From Gordonia insulae (GTDB taxonomy: Bacteria > Actinomycetota > Actinomycetes > Mycobacteriales > Mycobacteriaceae): a DNA stretch of 64,000 nt. Under the pieces are notes generated by a model. That model was not told the origin of the DNA, ran no database searches, and saw only the letters and a list, made by a program, of their open reading frames with translations. Where the stretch lies: positions 4,836,001-4,900,000 of the forward strand of contig NZ_CP033972.1 in the NCBI RefSeq assembly GCF_003855095.1. Reading direction: 5' to 3'. Of this stretch, positions 40,839 through 49,776 are shown piece after piece. The translations under genes were made by a program, and so were the position numbers. How positions within the stretch are numbered: the first letter of the stretch is position 1; each line of letters begins with the position of its first letter.

Positions 40839-41876
40839 GTGAAGCTCGGACTACAGCTCGGCTATTGGGGTCAGGGCCCGATCGACAACGCCCCCGCGCT
40901 GGTCGCCGCTGCCGAGGAGGCAGGTTTCGACGCGGTGTTCACCGCGGAGTCGTGGGGTTCGGACGCCTACACCCCGCTCGCGTGGTGGGGGGCGGCGACG
41001 TCGCGGGTGAAGCTGGGCACCTCCGTCGCGCAGTTGTCGGCGCGACCGCCGACGTCGTTGGCCATGGCGGCCCTGACCCTGGACCATCTGTCCGGCGGCC
41101 GGCACATCATCGGGCTCGGTGTATCGGGACCGCAGGTCGTGGAGGGCTGGTACGGCCAGCCGTTCGCCAAGCCGCTGGCCCGCACGCGTGAGTACGTCTC
41201 GGTGGTTCGTGACGTACTGGCCCGCGAGAGGCCGGTGACCAACGCGGGACCGCACCATCCCCTTCCGTACCCGGCGGACCGCCCGGGTGCGACCGGACTG
41301 GGCAAGCCGCTCAAGCCGATCACTCATCCGTTGCGGTCCGACATCCCCATCTGGCTGGGCGCCGAGGGGCCGAAGAATGTCGCGCAGACGGCGGAGATCG
41401 CCGACGGGTGGCTGGCGATCTTCTACAGTCTGCGGCTCGCCGATCAGTACGAGGAGTGGCTGGCCGAGGGATTCGCTCGTCCCGGTGCGCGCCGCACCCG
41501 TGATGAGTTCGAGGTGGCCGCAACAGTGCAGGTGGTGATCACCGACGACGTCGCGGAGGCGGTGGAGCGATACCGGCCGTCGACCGCGCTGTACGTCGGT
41601 GGAATGGGAGCCAAGGAGAAGAACTTTCACGCCGAGCTCTATCGGCGGATGGGGTACGGCGACGCCGTCGACGAGATCGGTGCGCTGTTCCGCGAGGGCC
41701 GCAAGGCCGAGGCGATGGCGGCGGTACCCGACGAGATGGTGCGCGAGACGATGATCGCGGGAACCGCCGACGAGGTGCGCGCGCAGATCAAACAGTGGGA
41801 GGCGGCCGGGGTGAGCATGCTGATGGTCACCGCGCGTGACGTGGAGACGATTCGCCGCCTCGCTGCGTTGGTCTGA
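40839..41876 (+). CDS. LLM-class F420-dependent oxidoreductase (Rv3520c-like)
   Basis: A 345-residue TIM-barrel enzyme of the luciferase-like family, usually F420-dependent. Visible are KLGLQLGYWGQG at the N-terminus, FTAESWGSDAYTPLAWW, RVKLGTSVAQLSARPP and IWLGAEGPKNVAQTAEIADGW. The GTG at 40839 follows CGGAGGG. It diverges from the ltp operon across a perfect KstR-like site, as Rv3520c does from Rv3521. Substrate unknown. Its last 50 bases overlap the convergent TetR gene. Confidence 0.87.
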   Translation: MKLGLQLGYWGQGPIDNAPALVAAAEEAGFDAVFTAESWGSDAYTPLAWWGAATSRVKLGTSVAQLSARPPTSLAMAALTLDHLSGGRHIIGLGVSGPQVVEGWYGQPFAKPLARTREYVSVVRDVLARERPVTNAGPHHPLPYPADRPGATGLGKPLKPITHPLRSDIPIWLGAEGPKNVAQTAEIADGWLAIFYSLRLADQYEEWLAEGFARPGARRTRDEFEVAATVQVVITDDVAEAVERYRPSTALYVGGMGAKEKNFHAELYRRMGYGDAVDEIGALFREGRKAEAMAAVPDEMVRETMIAGTADEVRAQIKQWEAAGVSMLMVTARDVETIRRLAALV

Positions 41877-42486
41877 GCGCGACCGCCGCATGCTCATCGT
41901 CCAGTTCGGTGAGGATCGCGTCCGCGGATCGGATGATGTGATCGCGCAGCCATTCCGACGGTCGGCCGCGGTCGGGTAGGTGCCGTCGCACGGCGGCGTA
42001 CGGCAGGTCCACCACGGCGAAGGTGAGGCGGTCCATGACCTCCCCGTCGTCGGCGCCGAAACGTCGGCGCGCATAGGCGCGCAACGCTTCGCGCGCAGCT
42101 CGATTGTGTTGCCGTAGTTCCCGGGCGAGGGTGTCGGGCCAGGTTCGGCTCAGGTCGCGGTCGTCGTACTGCAGAAGGAGCGCGGACTCGCCGGGATGCG
42201 CGGCGGTCCAGTCGAAGCAGTAGCGCACGGCCGAGCGGCCGGCGACCACGACGTCGTCGATCTGGAGGGCCGCGACCGCGCCTGCCTGGTAGCGGACGAT
42301 GGTGCGCAACCACAGCTTCGCCATCAACTCGTCGCGACTGGCGAAGCGGTGATAGACCGAGCCCGACGGCGCTCCGATCGCCTGTCCGATGGCGGTCGCG
42401 GTCGCGGCGGCGGGCCCGTCCTCGATCACCAGTGTCAGTGCCGCATCGAGGATCTCGTCAGCGCTGAAACGAGGTTTTCGGCCCAC
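41827..42486 (-). CDS. TetR-family transcriptional regulator
   Basis: A 219-residue TetR protein: GRKPRFSADEILDAALTLVI, then helix-turn-helix ATATAIGQAIGAPSGSVYHR followed by FASRDEL. GTG 42486 is chosen; it overlaps the 3' end of the thioesterase gene by 29 bases, so the two are coupled. It probably binds the AGAGAG-tg-CTCTCT dyad in front of its operon. Its 3' end overlaps the LLM gene in antisense. Confidence 0.83.
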   Translation of the reverse strand: MGRKPRFSADEILDAALTLVIEDGPAAATATAIGQAIGAPSGSVYHRFASRDELMAKLWLRTIVRYQAGAVAALQIDDVVVAGRSAVRYCFDWTAAHPGESALLLQYDDRDLSRTWPDTLARELRQHNRAAREALRAYARRRFGADDGEVMDRLTFAVVDLPYAAVRRHLPDRGRPSEWLRDHIIRSADAILTELDDEHAAVALRPTQRGGESSPRHAR

Positions 42487-42895
42487 GGTTCCGAACCATG
42501 CTCGTGCCCTGCGCCGCCGCGACCACGCGGCGGGTCCCGTCGTCGGCGACGATGCTGATATCGCAGCGCGCAACGGCTTTCGTACGTCCCGCGTGCACCA
42601 GTACGGCCTCGGCGACGAGTTCCCGTCCGTCATCGGCGGGCGAGAGGTATTCGATGCTGAAGCCGCTGGTGATGATGTCGGTCCCGAGACCCAGTGCGGC
42701 TGCGTAGGTGAGCGCGTTGTCGGCGAGATAGCTCAGGACTCCGCCGTGGATGTAGCCGTATTGCTGGCGAAGGTCGTCGCGGATGTCGAGGGCGAGGGTG
42801 ACGCCCTCACCGCTGACCCGGGTCAGGCGTGCGCCGATCATCCGGCTGAAGGGCTGGGCATCCAGCACCGAGCGGGCGAGATCGAGGTCAATCAT
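42458..42895 (-). CDS. PaaI-type hotdog thioesterase
   Basis: A 145-residue hotdog-fold acyl-CoA thioesterase: QQYGYIHGGVLSYLADNALT carries the HGG motif with the acidic residue of the active site, followed by GFSIEYLSPAD. It hydrolyses aryl- or acyl-CoA. The gene is first in a two-gene operon with the TetR regulator and faces a P450 gene across a short palindrome, suggesting the three form a local response module. Confidence 0.86.
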   Translation of the reverse strand: MIDLDLARSVLDAQPFSRMIGARLTRVSGEGVTLALDIRDDLRQQYGYIHGGVLSYLADNALTYAAALGLGTDIITSGFSIEYLSPADDGRELVAEAVLVHAGRTKAVARCDISIVADDGTRRVVAAAQGTSMVRNRGPKTSFQR

Positions 42896-42900
42896 TTAAT

Positions 42901-42914
42901 AGAGAGTGCTCTCT
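42901..42914. promoter_or_regulatory. TetR operator candidate AGAGAG-tg-CTCTCT
   Basis: A perfect 6-bp inverted repeat with a 2-base centre in the 29-base gap between the divergent thioesterase (start 42895) and P450 (start 42925) genes. The likely binder is the TetR protein at 41827. Confidence 0.65.
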
Positions 42915-42924
42915 GATATAGGAG

Positions 42925-44424
42925 GTGTCAAGGTCTGGTCCGGGCTTGTCGCCCGGGCAGCCGATTGACATCGCGCCGCGCCTCGCGCATCGTCGAAACG
43001 TGGGTCGGAAACCGAAGAACGATTGGTCGGGGCAGTCATTTCCGCACGCCGGCCGGCGCAAACCTTTCATCGGCGATCTCGGCGTGTCCGACCCCCGGCA
43101 TCCGTTGTTGAGTCTTCTCGAGTGGGGAGCCGACCTCGGACCCATCTACGAGATGCGGATCTTCCGGCAGAACTTCGTGTTCGTCTCCGGCGCCGAGCTC
43201 GCCGCCGAACTCTGTGACGAGTCCCGCTTCTGCAAGGCGCTCCCGCCGGCCATCACCGCACTGCGGCACTACGCCGGGGACGGACTGTTCACCGCATACA
43301 ACGACGAACCGAATTGGCAACTCGCACACGAGCTCCTGATGCCCGCTTTCACCAAGTCGGCCATGCAGTCGTATCACCCGATCATGCTGGAGACGGCAGC
43401 CGAACTGTTCGACTACTGGGACCGGCAGTCGGGGCCGGTGGACGTGACCCGATCGATGACGAAGCTGACGATGGAGACGCTGAGCCGAGCGGCCTTCAGC
43501 CACGACTTCGGATCGTTCACGACATCGCAGCCGCATCCGTTCGTCGGCGCGATGGTCCGCGCGCTGGAGACCGGTCGACGTAAGGGTGGATTGCTGACGG
43601 CGCCGGGCGGTCGCCTGATCGGTCGGTATCTCGATCGCCGGAATGCCGAGCAGCAGGCCTATGTCGACAAGCTTCTCGACGATCTGATCGCCGAGCGATC
43701 CGGGAGCGACGACCAACACGACCTGCTCGGCATCATGCTCAACACCGAGCACGCGGAGACGGGGGAGAAGCTGTCGGCGCTCAACATTCGCTATCAGATC
43801 CTCACCTTCCTGGTCGCGGGTCACGAAACCACCTCGGGCGCACTGTCTTTTGCTCTTTACTATCTGTCCCGCAATCCGGACTGCCTCGCGGCGGCGCAAC
43901 GTGAGGCCGACGAGATCCTGGGCGACGACCCGGCGGGGGTTCCGACTTTCGAGCAGGTGCCGAAGTTCCGATATATCCGACGGTGCCTCGACGAGGCCCT
44001 GCGGATCTGGCCCACCGTTCCCGCGTTTGCGCGCAGCCCGCGGGAGGACACGACCCTCGGCGATCGATACCTGATGCGGCCCGAGGACTGGGCGGTCATC
44101 GTGCTCGGCCAGGTACATCGGGACCCCGCGGTCTGGGAGGACCCGGACGTCTACGATCCGGACCGCTTTCTGCCGGCCAACGTCAAGCAGCGACCCGCGC
44201 ACAGCTACAAGCCCTTCGGCGCCGGACTGCGCGCATGCATCGGACGTCAGTTCGCGCTGCACGAGGCGGTGCTGGTGCTGGCATGCCTGCTACACCGGTA
44301 CGACCTTGCGGGCGATCCGGGCTACGAACTCACCGTCGACGAGCGGCTGACCATGGTGCCGCAAGACTTCGAGGTGACCCTGGAGCCGCGACGGGCGCCG
44401 GTGACGGCGTCACCGGTTTCGTAG
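42925..44424 (+). CDS. Cytochrome P450, CYP102-like haem domain without reductase
   Basis: A 499-residue P450. GDGLFTAYNDEPNWQLAHEL, the AGHETT I-helix motif, ExxR in DEALRIW context and FGAGLRACIGRQFALHEA recall the haem domain of CYP102 (BM3) fatty-acid hydroxylases. No fused flavoprotein reductase follows, so it needs separate electron donors. GTG 42925 overlaps its GGAGG box, which is awkward; GTG 43000 is an alternative start. It shares a promoter region with the thioesterase/TetR pair. Confidence 0.84.
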   Translation: MSRSGPGLSPGQPIDIAPRLAHRRNVGRKPKNDWSGQSFPHAGRRKPFIGDLGVSDPRHPLLSLLEWGADLGPIYEMRIFRQNFVFVSGAELAAELCDESRFCKALPPAITALRHYAGDGLFTAYNDEPNWQLAHELLMPAFTKSAMQSYHPIMLETAAELFDYWDRQSGPVDVTRSMTKLTMETLSRAAFSHDFGSFTTSQPHPFVGAMVRALETGRRKGGLLTAPGGRLIGRYLDRRNAEQQAYVDKLLDDLIAERSGSDDQHDLLGIMLNTEHAETGEKLSALNIRYQILTFLVAGHETTSGALSFALYYLSRNPDCLAAAQREADEILGDDPAGVPTFEQVPKFRYIRRCLDEALRIWPTVPAFARSPREDTTLGDRYLMRPEDWAVIVLGQVHRDPAVWEDPDVYDPDRFLPANVKQRPAHSYKPFGAGLRACIGRQFALHEAVLVLACLLHRYDLAGDPGYELTVDERLTMVPQDFEVTLEPRRAPVTASPVS

Positions 44425-44460
44425 TACGAACACGCGTCATGGGCGAGTTCGTACTACGAA
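44418..44460. terminator. Perfect 14-bp inverted repeat between convergent genes
   Basis: TTCGTAGTACGAAC (44418-44431) and GTTCGTACTACGAA (44447-44460) are exact reverse complements with a 15-base loop. The stem begins within the P450 stop codon and ends 6 bases before the echA19 stop, a good place for a two-way terminator. Each arm is itself a palindrome around one base (TTCGTA-g-TACGAA), which is unusual for a plain terminator. Confidence 0.7.
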
Positions 44461-44466
44461 TCGCAC

Positions 44467-45288
44467 TCACTCGCCGGTGAAGAGCGGCTTCTCCTTGTTG
44501 GCGAAGGCTTTCGGCCCCACTTTCGCGTCCTTGCTCTTGAACACGGCGATGCCCAGCTTCGATTCGATCTCGAAGGCCTCGAGTTCGTGCATACCCTCTG
44601 TATCGCGCATGGTCTTCAGGATCGCCTGTACGGCCAGCGGACCGTTGGCGGCGATGGTGTCGGCGATCTCGAGCGCCTTGTCCAACGCGGAACCGTCGGG
44701 CACGACGTAACCGATCAGGCCGTACTCCTTGGCCTCGGGCGCGGTGATGTGGCGACCGGTCAGCAGGAGGTCGGCGGCGATCGTGTACGGGATCTGGCGG
44801 GGCAGGCGAACTGCGCTGCCGCCCAACGGGAACAGGCCCCAACGAGCCTCGGCGACACCGAATTTCGCGCTCTCGCCGGCGACCCGGATGTCGGTGCCCT
44901 GCAGGATCTCGGTGCCGCCGGCGATCGCGGCGCCCTCGACCGCGGCGATCAACGGCTTGGTCAGGCGTCGTCCCTTGAGCAAGGCCGGCAGGCTCGCCGG
45001 ATTCCAGCTGCCCTGGTCGACGGTGTCGCCGGGAGAGTTCTTGTTCATCGCCTTGAGGTCCATGCCCGCGCAGAAGGCGCCACCGGCGCCGGTCAGCACG
45101 GCCACCCGGATCTCCGGATCGGAGTCGACCCGATCCCAGGCCTCGACCATGATCTGCATCATCTCGGCGGAGAGGGCGTTGCGGGCCTGCGGACGGTTCA
45201 GCGTCACGATCAGAACGTGTCCGCGCTTCTCCACCAGGCAGTCCGGTGCCTGATCGGTGGCAGTTCCGGAACCGGCAATTGTGGTCAT
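44467..45288 (-). CDS. echA19: Enoyl-CoA hydratase EchA19
   Basis: A 273-residue crotonase matching EchA19, which hydrates steroid enoyl-CoA side chains. It shows [29 protein letters not shown] with the oxyanion-hole glycine, [20 protein letters not shown] and [21 protein letters not shown] 45288 follows GAGGGA; an in-frame start at 45360 would run through the operator. It diverges from fadD19 across a KstR-like site, as Rv3516 does from Rv3515c. Confidence 0.9.
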   Translation of the reverse strand: MTTIAGSGTATDQAPDCLVEKRGHVLIVTLNRPQARNALSAEMMQIMVEAWDRVDSDPEIRVAVLTGAGGAFCAGMDLKAMNKNSPGDTVDQGSWNPASLPALLKGRRLTKPLIAAVEGAAIAGGTEILQGTDIRVAGESAKFGVAEARWGLFPLGGSAVRLPRQIPYTIAADLLLTGRHITAPEAKEYGLIGYVVPDGSALDKALEIADTIAANGPLAVQAILKTMRDTEGMHELEAFEIESKLGIAVFKSKDAKVGPKAFANKEKPLFTGE

Positions 45289-45333
45289 CGTCGTCCCTCG
45301 TGCATCGGTATGTGATCGGTACTTGCCCGAAAC

Positions 45334-45347
45334 GATAACACGTTCTA
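45334..45347. promoter_or_regulatory. KstR-like operator between echA19 and fadD19
   Basis: GATAACACGTTCTA keeps AACACGTTCTA of the consensus. It lies 45 bases upstream of echA19 and 11 bases upstream of the fadD19 ATG. Confidence 0.72.
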
Positions 45348-45358
45348 ATTTTGTTGCC

Positions 45359-47002
45359 ATGGCCTATACGATTGCCGACCTCATCGAGCATGCCGTCGAC
45401 CTGGTGCCCGACCGCATCGCGCTGGAATCCGGGGACGAGACGCGAACCTATGCCCAACTCGAGGCGAGATCCAACGCCCTCGCCCACACTCTCCGCGAAC
45501 TCGGCGTGCAGCCGGGTGACAGAGTGGGCCTCTACAGCCGCAACACCATCGAGGCGGTCGAGTCGATGGTCGCCATCTTCAAGGCCCGCGCGGTGATGGT
45601 GAACGTCAACTACCGCTACGTCGAATCCGAACTCGAGCACATCTTCACCGACTCCGGGATGAAGGTGCTGATCCATGAGCGGCAGTTCTGTGAACGCGTG
45701 TGCAACACGTTGCCGAAGGCGCCGACGATCGAGCATCGGATCGCCATCGACGACGGATCGGACGCGACTCTCGAGTGCGCCGGACGCGAGGACACGATCG
45801 GGTACGAGGACGCGATCGAGCGGTCCTCGACCGAGCGGGATTTCGAGGAGCGCTCCGACGACGACCTGTACATGCTCTACACCGGCGGCACGACCGGAAA
45901 ACCGAAGGGTGTCGTCTGGCGACAGGTCGACGTCTGGCGTGTCCTCGGTGGTGGGATCGACTGGTACACCAGCACTCCCGTCGCCGACGAGTGGCAACTC
46001 GCGCGTGAGGGCGCCGACGGTGGTCAGCTCGTCCGGTTCCCGATCCCGCCGTTCATCCACGGTGGTTCCCAGTGGGCGATCTTCCAGGCGCTGTTCGGTG
46101 GCGGTAAAGCGGTGGTGTACCCCGAGTTCAGCGGTGGTCATGTCTGGGACGTCATCGAGCGGCATCGCGTCAACGTCGTGTTCATCACCGGAGATGCCAT
46201 GGGACGTCCCATGATCGAGGCGCTGTCGGAGAAGGACGAGCACGATCTGAGCAGCGTCGTGTCCATCGCGTCGTCGGCGTGTCTGTTCTCGCCGAGCATC
46301 AAGGAACAGTTCATCGACCGCTTCCCGAATGCCATCATCATCGACGCGATCGGGTCGTCGGAGACGGGCTTCGGCGGTCTCGGAGTCGCGTCGAAGGACT
46401 CCCCGCACACGGGTGGGCCCCGGGTGAAGGCGGACAGCGAGACCCACGTACTCCGGGAAGACGGCACCCGCGTGGCCCCCGGCAGCGGTGAGATCGGCGT
46501 ACTGGCGCGCACCGGCCACATCCCGCTGCGCTATCACAACGACCCGGAGAAGTCGGCGAAGACATTCAAGGAGTTCAACGGAGTTCGCTACTCACTCCCG
46601 GGAGATTTCGCCCAGGTCGAGGAGGACGGCACCATCACGATGCTCGGTCGGGGATCGGTCTCGATCAACACCGGTGGCGAGAAGGTGTTCCCCGAAGAGG
46701 TGGAGGGTGCGCTGAAGGCGCATCCGGACGTGTTCGACACCGTCGTGGTCGGCGTCGCCGACGCGCGGTTCGGTCAGCGGGTCGCAGCGGTCATCGCGAC
46801 CCGGGACGGCGCGCGCCCGAAGCTCGCCGAGTTGAACGACGTCGTCCGCAAGGAACTCGCCGGCTACAAGTGTCCGCGCAGCGTGTGGTTCGTCGACGAG
46901 ATCAAGCGATCCCCGGCGGGCAAGCCCGACTACCGGTGGGGTGCCGGGATCACCCAGGAACGACCCGCAGATGAGGCGCTCGGCGCCCCGGAGAAGAGCT
47001 GA
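45359..47002 (+). CDS. fadD19: Steroid-CoA ligase FadD19
   Basis: A 547-residue AMP-forming ligase matching FadD19, which activates C26-carboxylated steroids (C5 side chain) and is required in Rhodococcus for C24-branched sterols. Visible are [59 protein letters not shown] and the terminal Lys in PAGKPDYRW. The ATG at 45359 is 11 bases from the operator, so the transcript is nearly leaderless. One base separates its stop from the next gene. Confidence 0.93.
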   Translation: MAYTIADLIEHAVDLVPDRIALESGDETRTYAQLEARSNALAHTLRELGVQPGDRVGLYSRNTIEAVESMVAIFKARAVMVNVNYRYVESELEHIFTDSGMKVLIHERQFCERVCNTLPKAPTIEHRIAIDDGSDATLECAGREDTIGYEDAIERSSTERDFEERSDDDLYMLYTGGTTGKPKGVVWRQVDVWRVLGGGIDWYTSTPVADEWQLAREGADGGQLVRFPIPPFIHGGSQWAIFQALFGGGKAVVYPEFSGGHVWDVIERHRVNVVFITGDAMGRPMIEALSEKDEHDLSSVVSIASSACLFSPSIKEQFIDRFPNAIIIDAIGSSETGFGGLGVASKDSPHTGGPRVKADSETHVLREDGTRVAPGSGEIGVLARTGHIPLRYHNDPEKSAKTFKEFNGVRYSLPGDFAQVEEDGTITMLGRGSVSINTGGEKVFPEEVEGALKAHPDVFDTVVVGVADARFGQRVAAVIATRDGARPKLAELNDVVRKELAGYKCPRSVWFVDEIKRSPAGKPDYRWGAGITQERPADEALGAPEKS

Positions 47003-47003
47003 C

Positions 47004-48152
47004 ATGCGTACCGCACTCGCCGAACGTTTCGGCATCGACTACCCGATCTTCGGGTTCACCCCGAGCCAGGACGTCGCCGCGGCGATCAGCCGCGCGGGCG
47101 GGTTGGGGGTGCTCGGCTGCGTCCGCTTCAACGAGGCCGACGAACTCGACGAGGTGCTCGAATGGATGCACGAGAACACCGACGGCAAGCCGTTCGGCGT
47201 CGACATCGTGATGCCCGCGAAGATCCCCACCGAGGGAAGCAAGCTGGATCTGGATTCGATGATCTCGCCGGAACATCGGGCATTCGTGGAACGTACGCTC
47301 GACGACCTCGGTGTGCCCCCGCTGCCGAACGGTGAGCGAGTGGACGCCGGTGTGCTGGGCTGGTTGCATTCGGTGGCACGTTCGCATGTGGACGTCTCGA
47401 TGGAGCACGCGCGCAAGTACGGGCAGATCAAGTTGATCGCCAACGCGCTCGGCTCGCCGCCCTCCGACGTGATCCAGACGTCGCACGACAACGGCGTGCT
47501 GGTTGCGGCCTTGGCCGGCGCGAAAGAGCATGCGCTGCATCATGTCGAGGCCGGCGTCGACATCGTCATCGCGCAGGGTTACGAGGGTGGCGGCCACACC
47601 GGCGAGGTCACCTCGATGATCCTGTGGCCCGAACTCGTCGATGCGGTCGGTGACACCGCGCCGGTGCTCGCCGCCGGCGGGGTGGGCAGCGGTCGACAGA
47701 TCGCCGCGGCGATCGCCCTCGGCGCGCAGGGCGTGTGGATGGGCACCTACTGGCTGACCGCGGCCGAGTACAAGCTCGGCATGGAGCCGGATGCGCAGGG
47801 GCCGTCGACGGTGCAGAAAGCACTGCTGAAGGCGACGTCGCGGGACACCGTGCGTCGTCGCATCTACTCGGGAAAGCCTGCACGGCTGTTGAAGACGAAG
47901 TGGACCGACGCCTGGGATGCGCCGGGTGCCCCGGACCCGCTGCCGATGCCGCTGCAGAATCTGCTCGTCGCGGAGGCACACGCGAGGATCTCGGCGGCCG
48001 ACGACCCCGACGTCGTCGCGATGCCGGCCGGCCAGATCGTGGGGCGGTGCAACGAGATCGTCCCCGTCGCCGACATGATCGCGGGTCTGGTGGGCGAGTA
48101 CGACCAGGCCGTCGCGCGGATGAACGCGACGGTCACCGCCCCGGTGAGCTGA
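47004..48152 (+). CDS. Nitronate monooxygenase-family FMN enzyme (IpdC-related fold)
   Basis: A 382-residue FMN TIM-barrel protein: FGIDYPIFGFTPSQDVAAAI at the start, phosphate loop QGYEGGGHTGEV and VLAAGGVGSGRQIAAAIALG. It shares the fold and motifs of IpdC at 21249 but not close identity. It begins 1 base after the fadD19 stop, so it belongs to the same KstR-controlled transcript; a side-chain redox step such as double-bond handling is possible. True substrate unknown. Confidence 0.84.
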   Translation: MRTALAERFGIDYPIFGFTPSQDVAAAISRAGGLGVLGCVRFNEADELDEVLEWMHENTDGKPFGVDIVMPAKIPTEGSKLDLDSMISPEHRAFVERTLDDLGVPPLPNGERVDAGVLGWLHSVARSHVDVSMEHARKYGQIKLIANALGSPPSDVIQTSHDNGVLVAALAGAKEHALHHVEAGVDIVIAQGYEGGGHTGEVTSMILWPELVDAVGDTAPVLAAGGVGSGRQIAAAIALGAQGVWMGTYWLTAAEYKLGMEPDAQGPSTVQKALLKATSRDTVRRRIYSGKPARLLKTKWTDAWDAPGAPDPLPMPLQNLLVAEAHARISAADDPDVVAMPAGQIVGRCNEIVPVADMIAGLVGEYDQAVARMNATVTAPVS

Positions 48153-48184
48153 CCGCCGGTCCGAGCCGGTTCACGACTGCGGCA

Positions 48185-48225
48185 GAGAGCGAGGCACCGA
48201 CGATCGTCGTCGGGGCCTCGCTCTC
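48185..48225. terminator. Strong two-way terminator hairpin
   Basis: Outer arms GAGAGCGAGGC (48185-48195) and GCCTCGCTCTC (48215-48225) pair perfectly; after one mismatch an inner 7-bp stem (CCGACGA/TCGTCGG) closes on a 3-base loop. It lies between the convergent NMO and fadD17 genes. Confidence 0.8.
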
Positions 48226-48243
48226 ATCGTGCTGTAGCAGCCG

Positions 48244-49776
48244 TCACCGGGACGGCGTGTGCTCGGCCTCCACGTACCGGCCGTCGCACCGGGTCCAGCT
48301 GTGCGGCACGGCGATGTCGCGGAGTTCACGCTTGACCGTCTTGAACGTGGCGGTGTCGGGCAACTCGTGGGTGAGGCGAACCCGATGTGGCCACTGCTTC
48401 GGGCCGAGATCGGATTGCGCCTCGAGGAACCGGGTGAGATCGTCGGCGGACAGATCGCCGTCGGTGACCAGCACGGCCTCGATCTCGTCCCCGATCTCCA
48501 CCGGCACACCATAGACCGCGACCTGCCGGATGAGTGGGTGCCGTAACAGGATTCGCTCGATCGGCCCGGTCCCGAGATTCTCCCCGTCGACACGGAGCCA
48601 GTCACCGAGGCGGCCGGCGAAGTGCAGGTAGCCGTCGTCGTCGACCCACGCGAGATCGCCGGTGTGATAGACGCCGTCGCGCATCCGGTCGGCGGAGGCC
48701 CCGGGATCGTTGTAGTAGCCGCTGAACAGCCCGGGGCCGGACGCGTTGACGATCTCGCCGACCTCGCCCGCAGCCACCGGGACACCGGTCTCCGGGTCGA
48801 TCACAGAGGTCGGCGGACGTAACGGGCCAAGGGCTTCCGGGGGCGTGTCCGGGGTGCGCGTGATGGCGACCCCACCCTCGGTGGAGCCGAATCCGTCGAC
48901 CACCCGGCACCCGAACCGCTCGGCGAATCGGATGCGATCGCGCGCCGAGGCCTCGTTGCCGTACATGATGCGCAGCGTGTTCTCGGCGTCGTCGGAACCC
49001 TCGGGCGTGGCCAGGATGTAGTTGAGTGGCTTGCCGACGTAGTTGGCGAAGGTGATGCCGTAGCGCCGGATGTCGGGGAGGAATCCGCTCGCCGAGAACC
49101 GGCGGCGCAGGGCCACAGATGCGCCACCGGCGAGCGCAACAGACCACCCGGCGATGACGGCATTGGAGTGGAACATGGGCATCGACAGGTAGACGACGTC
49201 GTCGGCGCCGATCTCGAATCGGTCCGCCAGCATCGCGCCACTCTCGGCGAGCTTGCGCTGAGTGCAGCGCACCGCCTTCGGATCACCGGTGGTGCCCGAG
49301 GTGAAGATGAGCATCATCAGATCGTCGGGACGCGGGCCCTCCCACTGATTGGGTGGCGGTGAACGGAGTGGGTCGCGGATCGAGGTCACCCAGGAGTCGT
49401 CGTCGACGTCGATCACCCGGATGTCACCGATGTCGGTGCCGTCGATCAGACCCCGGGTTCGGTTGTCCGTCAATACGATCTGGCAATCCGATCGGCGGAT
49501 GTCGGCGGCAAGCGCCGTTCCGCGACGGGTGGTGTTGAGGCCGACCAGGACGAAGGAACCCAGCGCGGCGGACCCGAGCAGGTAGCTGAACTCCGGTGAG
49601 TTCTCCATCAGCACACCGACATGGGCGGGCCGATCGTGTGCCAGCAGCCCACGGATGACCGCGCCGCGACGTCGCGAGGCGTCGACATGATCACGCCACG
49701 AGACGAACTCGTCGTCGTGGTAGAGCCCGCGGTCGTCCACCTCGGCGACCGCGGTCAGCAGGGCTGCGAGAGTCAC
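48244..49776 (-). CDS. fadD17: Steroid-CoA ligase FadD17
   Basis: A 510-residue ligase matching FadD17 of M. tuberculosis, which activates C24/C26 steroid acids. It shows MLIFTSGTTGDPKAVRC, SMPMFHSNAVIAGWSVA, GFGSTEGGVAITR, GVYHTGDLAWVD and GRLGDWLRVDGENLGT. The GTG start at 49776 overlaps the fadE27 stop (GTGA). The gene is last in fadE26-(repeat)-fadE27-fadD17, the M. tuberculosis Rv3504-Rv3506 order. Confidence 0.92.
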   Translation of the reverse strand: MTLAALLTAVAEVDDRGLYHDDEFVSWRDHVDASRRRGAVIRGLLAHDRPAHVGVLMENSPEFSYLLGSAALGSFVLVGLNTTRRGTALAADIRRSDCQIVLTDNRTRGLIDGTDIGDIRVIDVDDDSWVTSIRDPLRSPPPNQWEGPRPDDLMMLIFTSGTTGDPKAVRCTQRKLAESGAMLADRFEIGADDVVYLSMPMFHSNAVIAGWSVALAGGASVALRRRFSASGFLPDIRRYGITFANYVGKPLNYILATPEGSDDAENTLRIMYGNEASARDRIRFAERFGCRVVDGFGSTEGGVAITRTPDTPPEALGPLRPPTSVIDPETGVPVAAGEVGEIVNASGPGLFSGYYNDPGASADRMRDGVYHTGDLAWVDDDGYLHFAGRLGDWLRVDGENLGTGPIERILLRHPLIRQVAVYGVPVEIGDEIEAVLVTDGDLSADDLTRFLEAQSDLGPKQWPHRVRLTHELPDTATFKTVKRELRDIAVPHSWTRCDGRYVEAEHTPSR

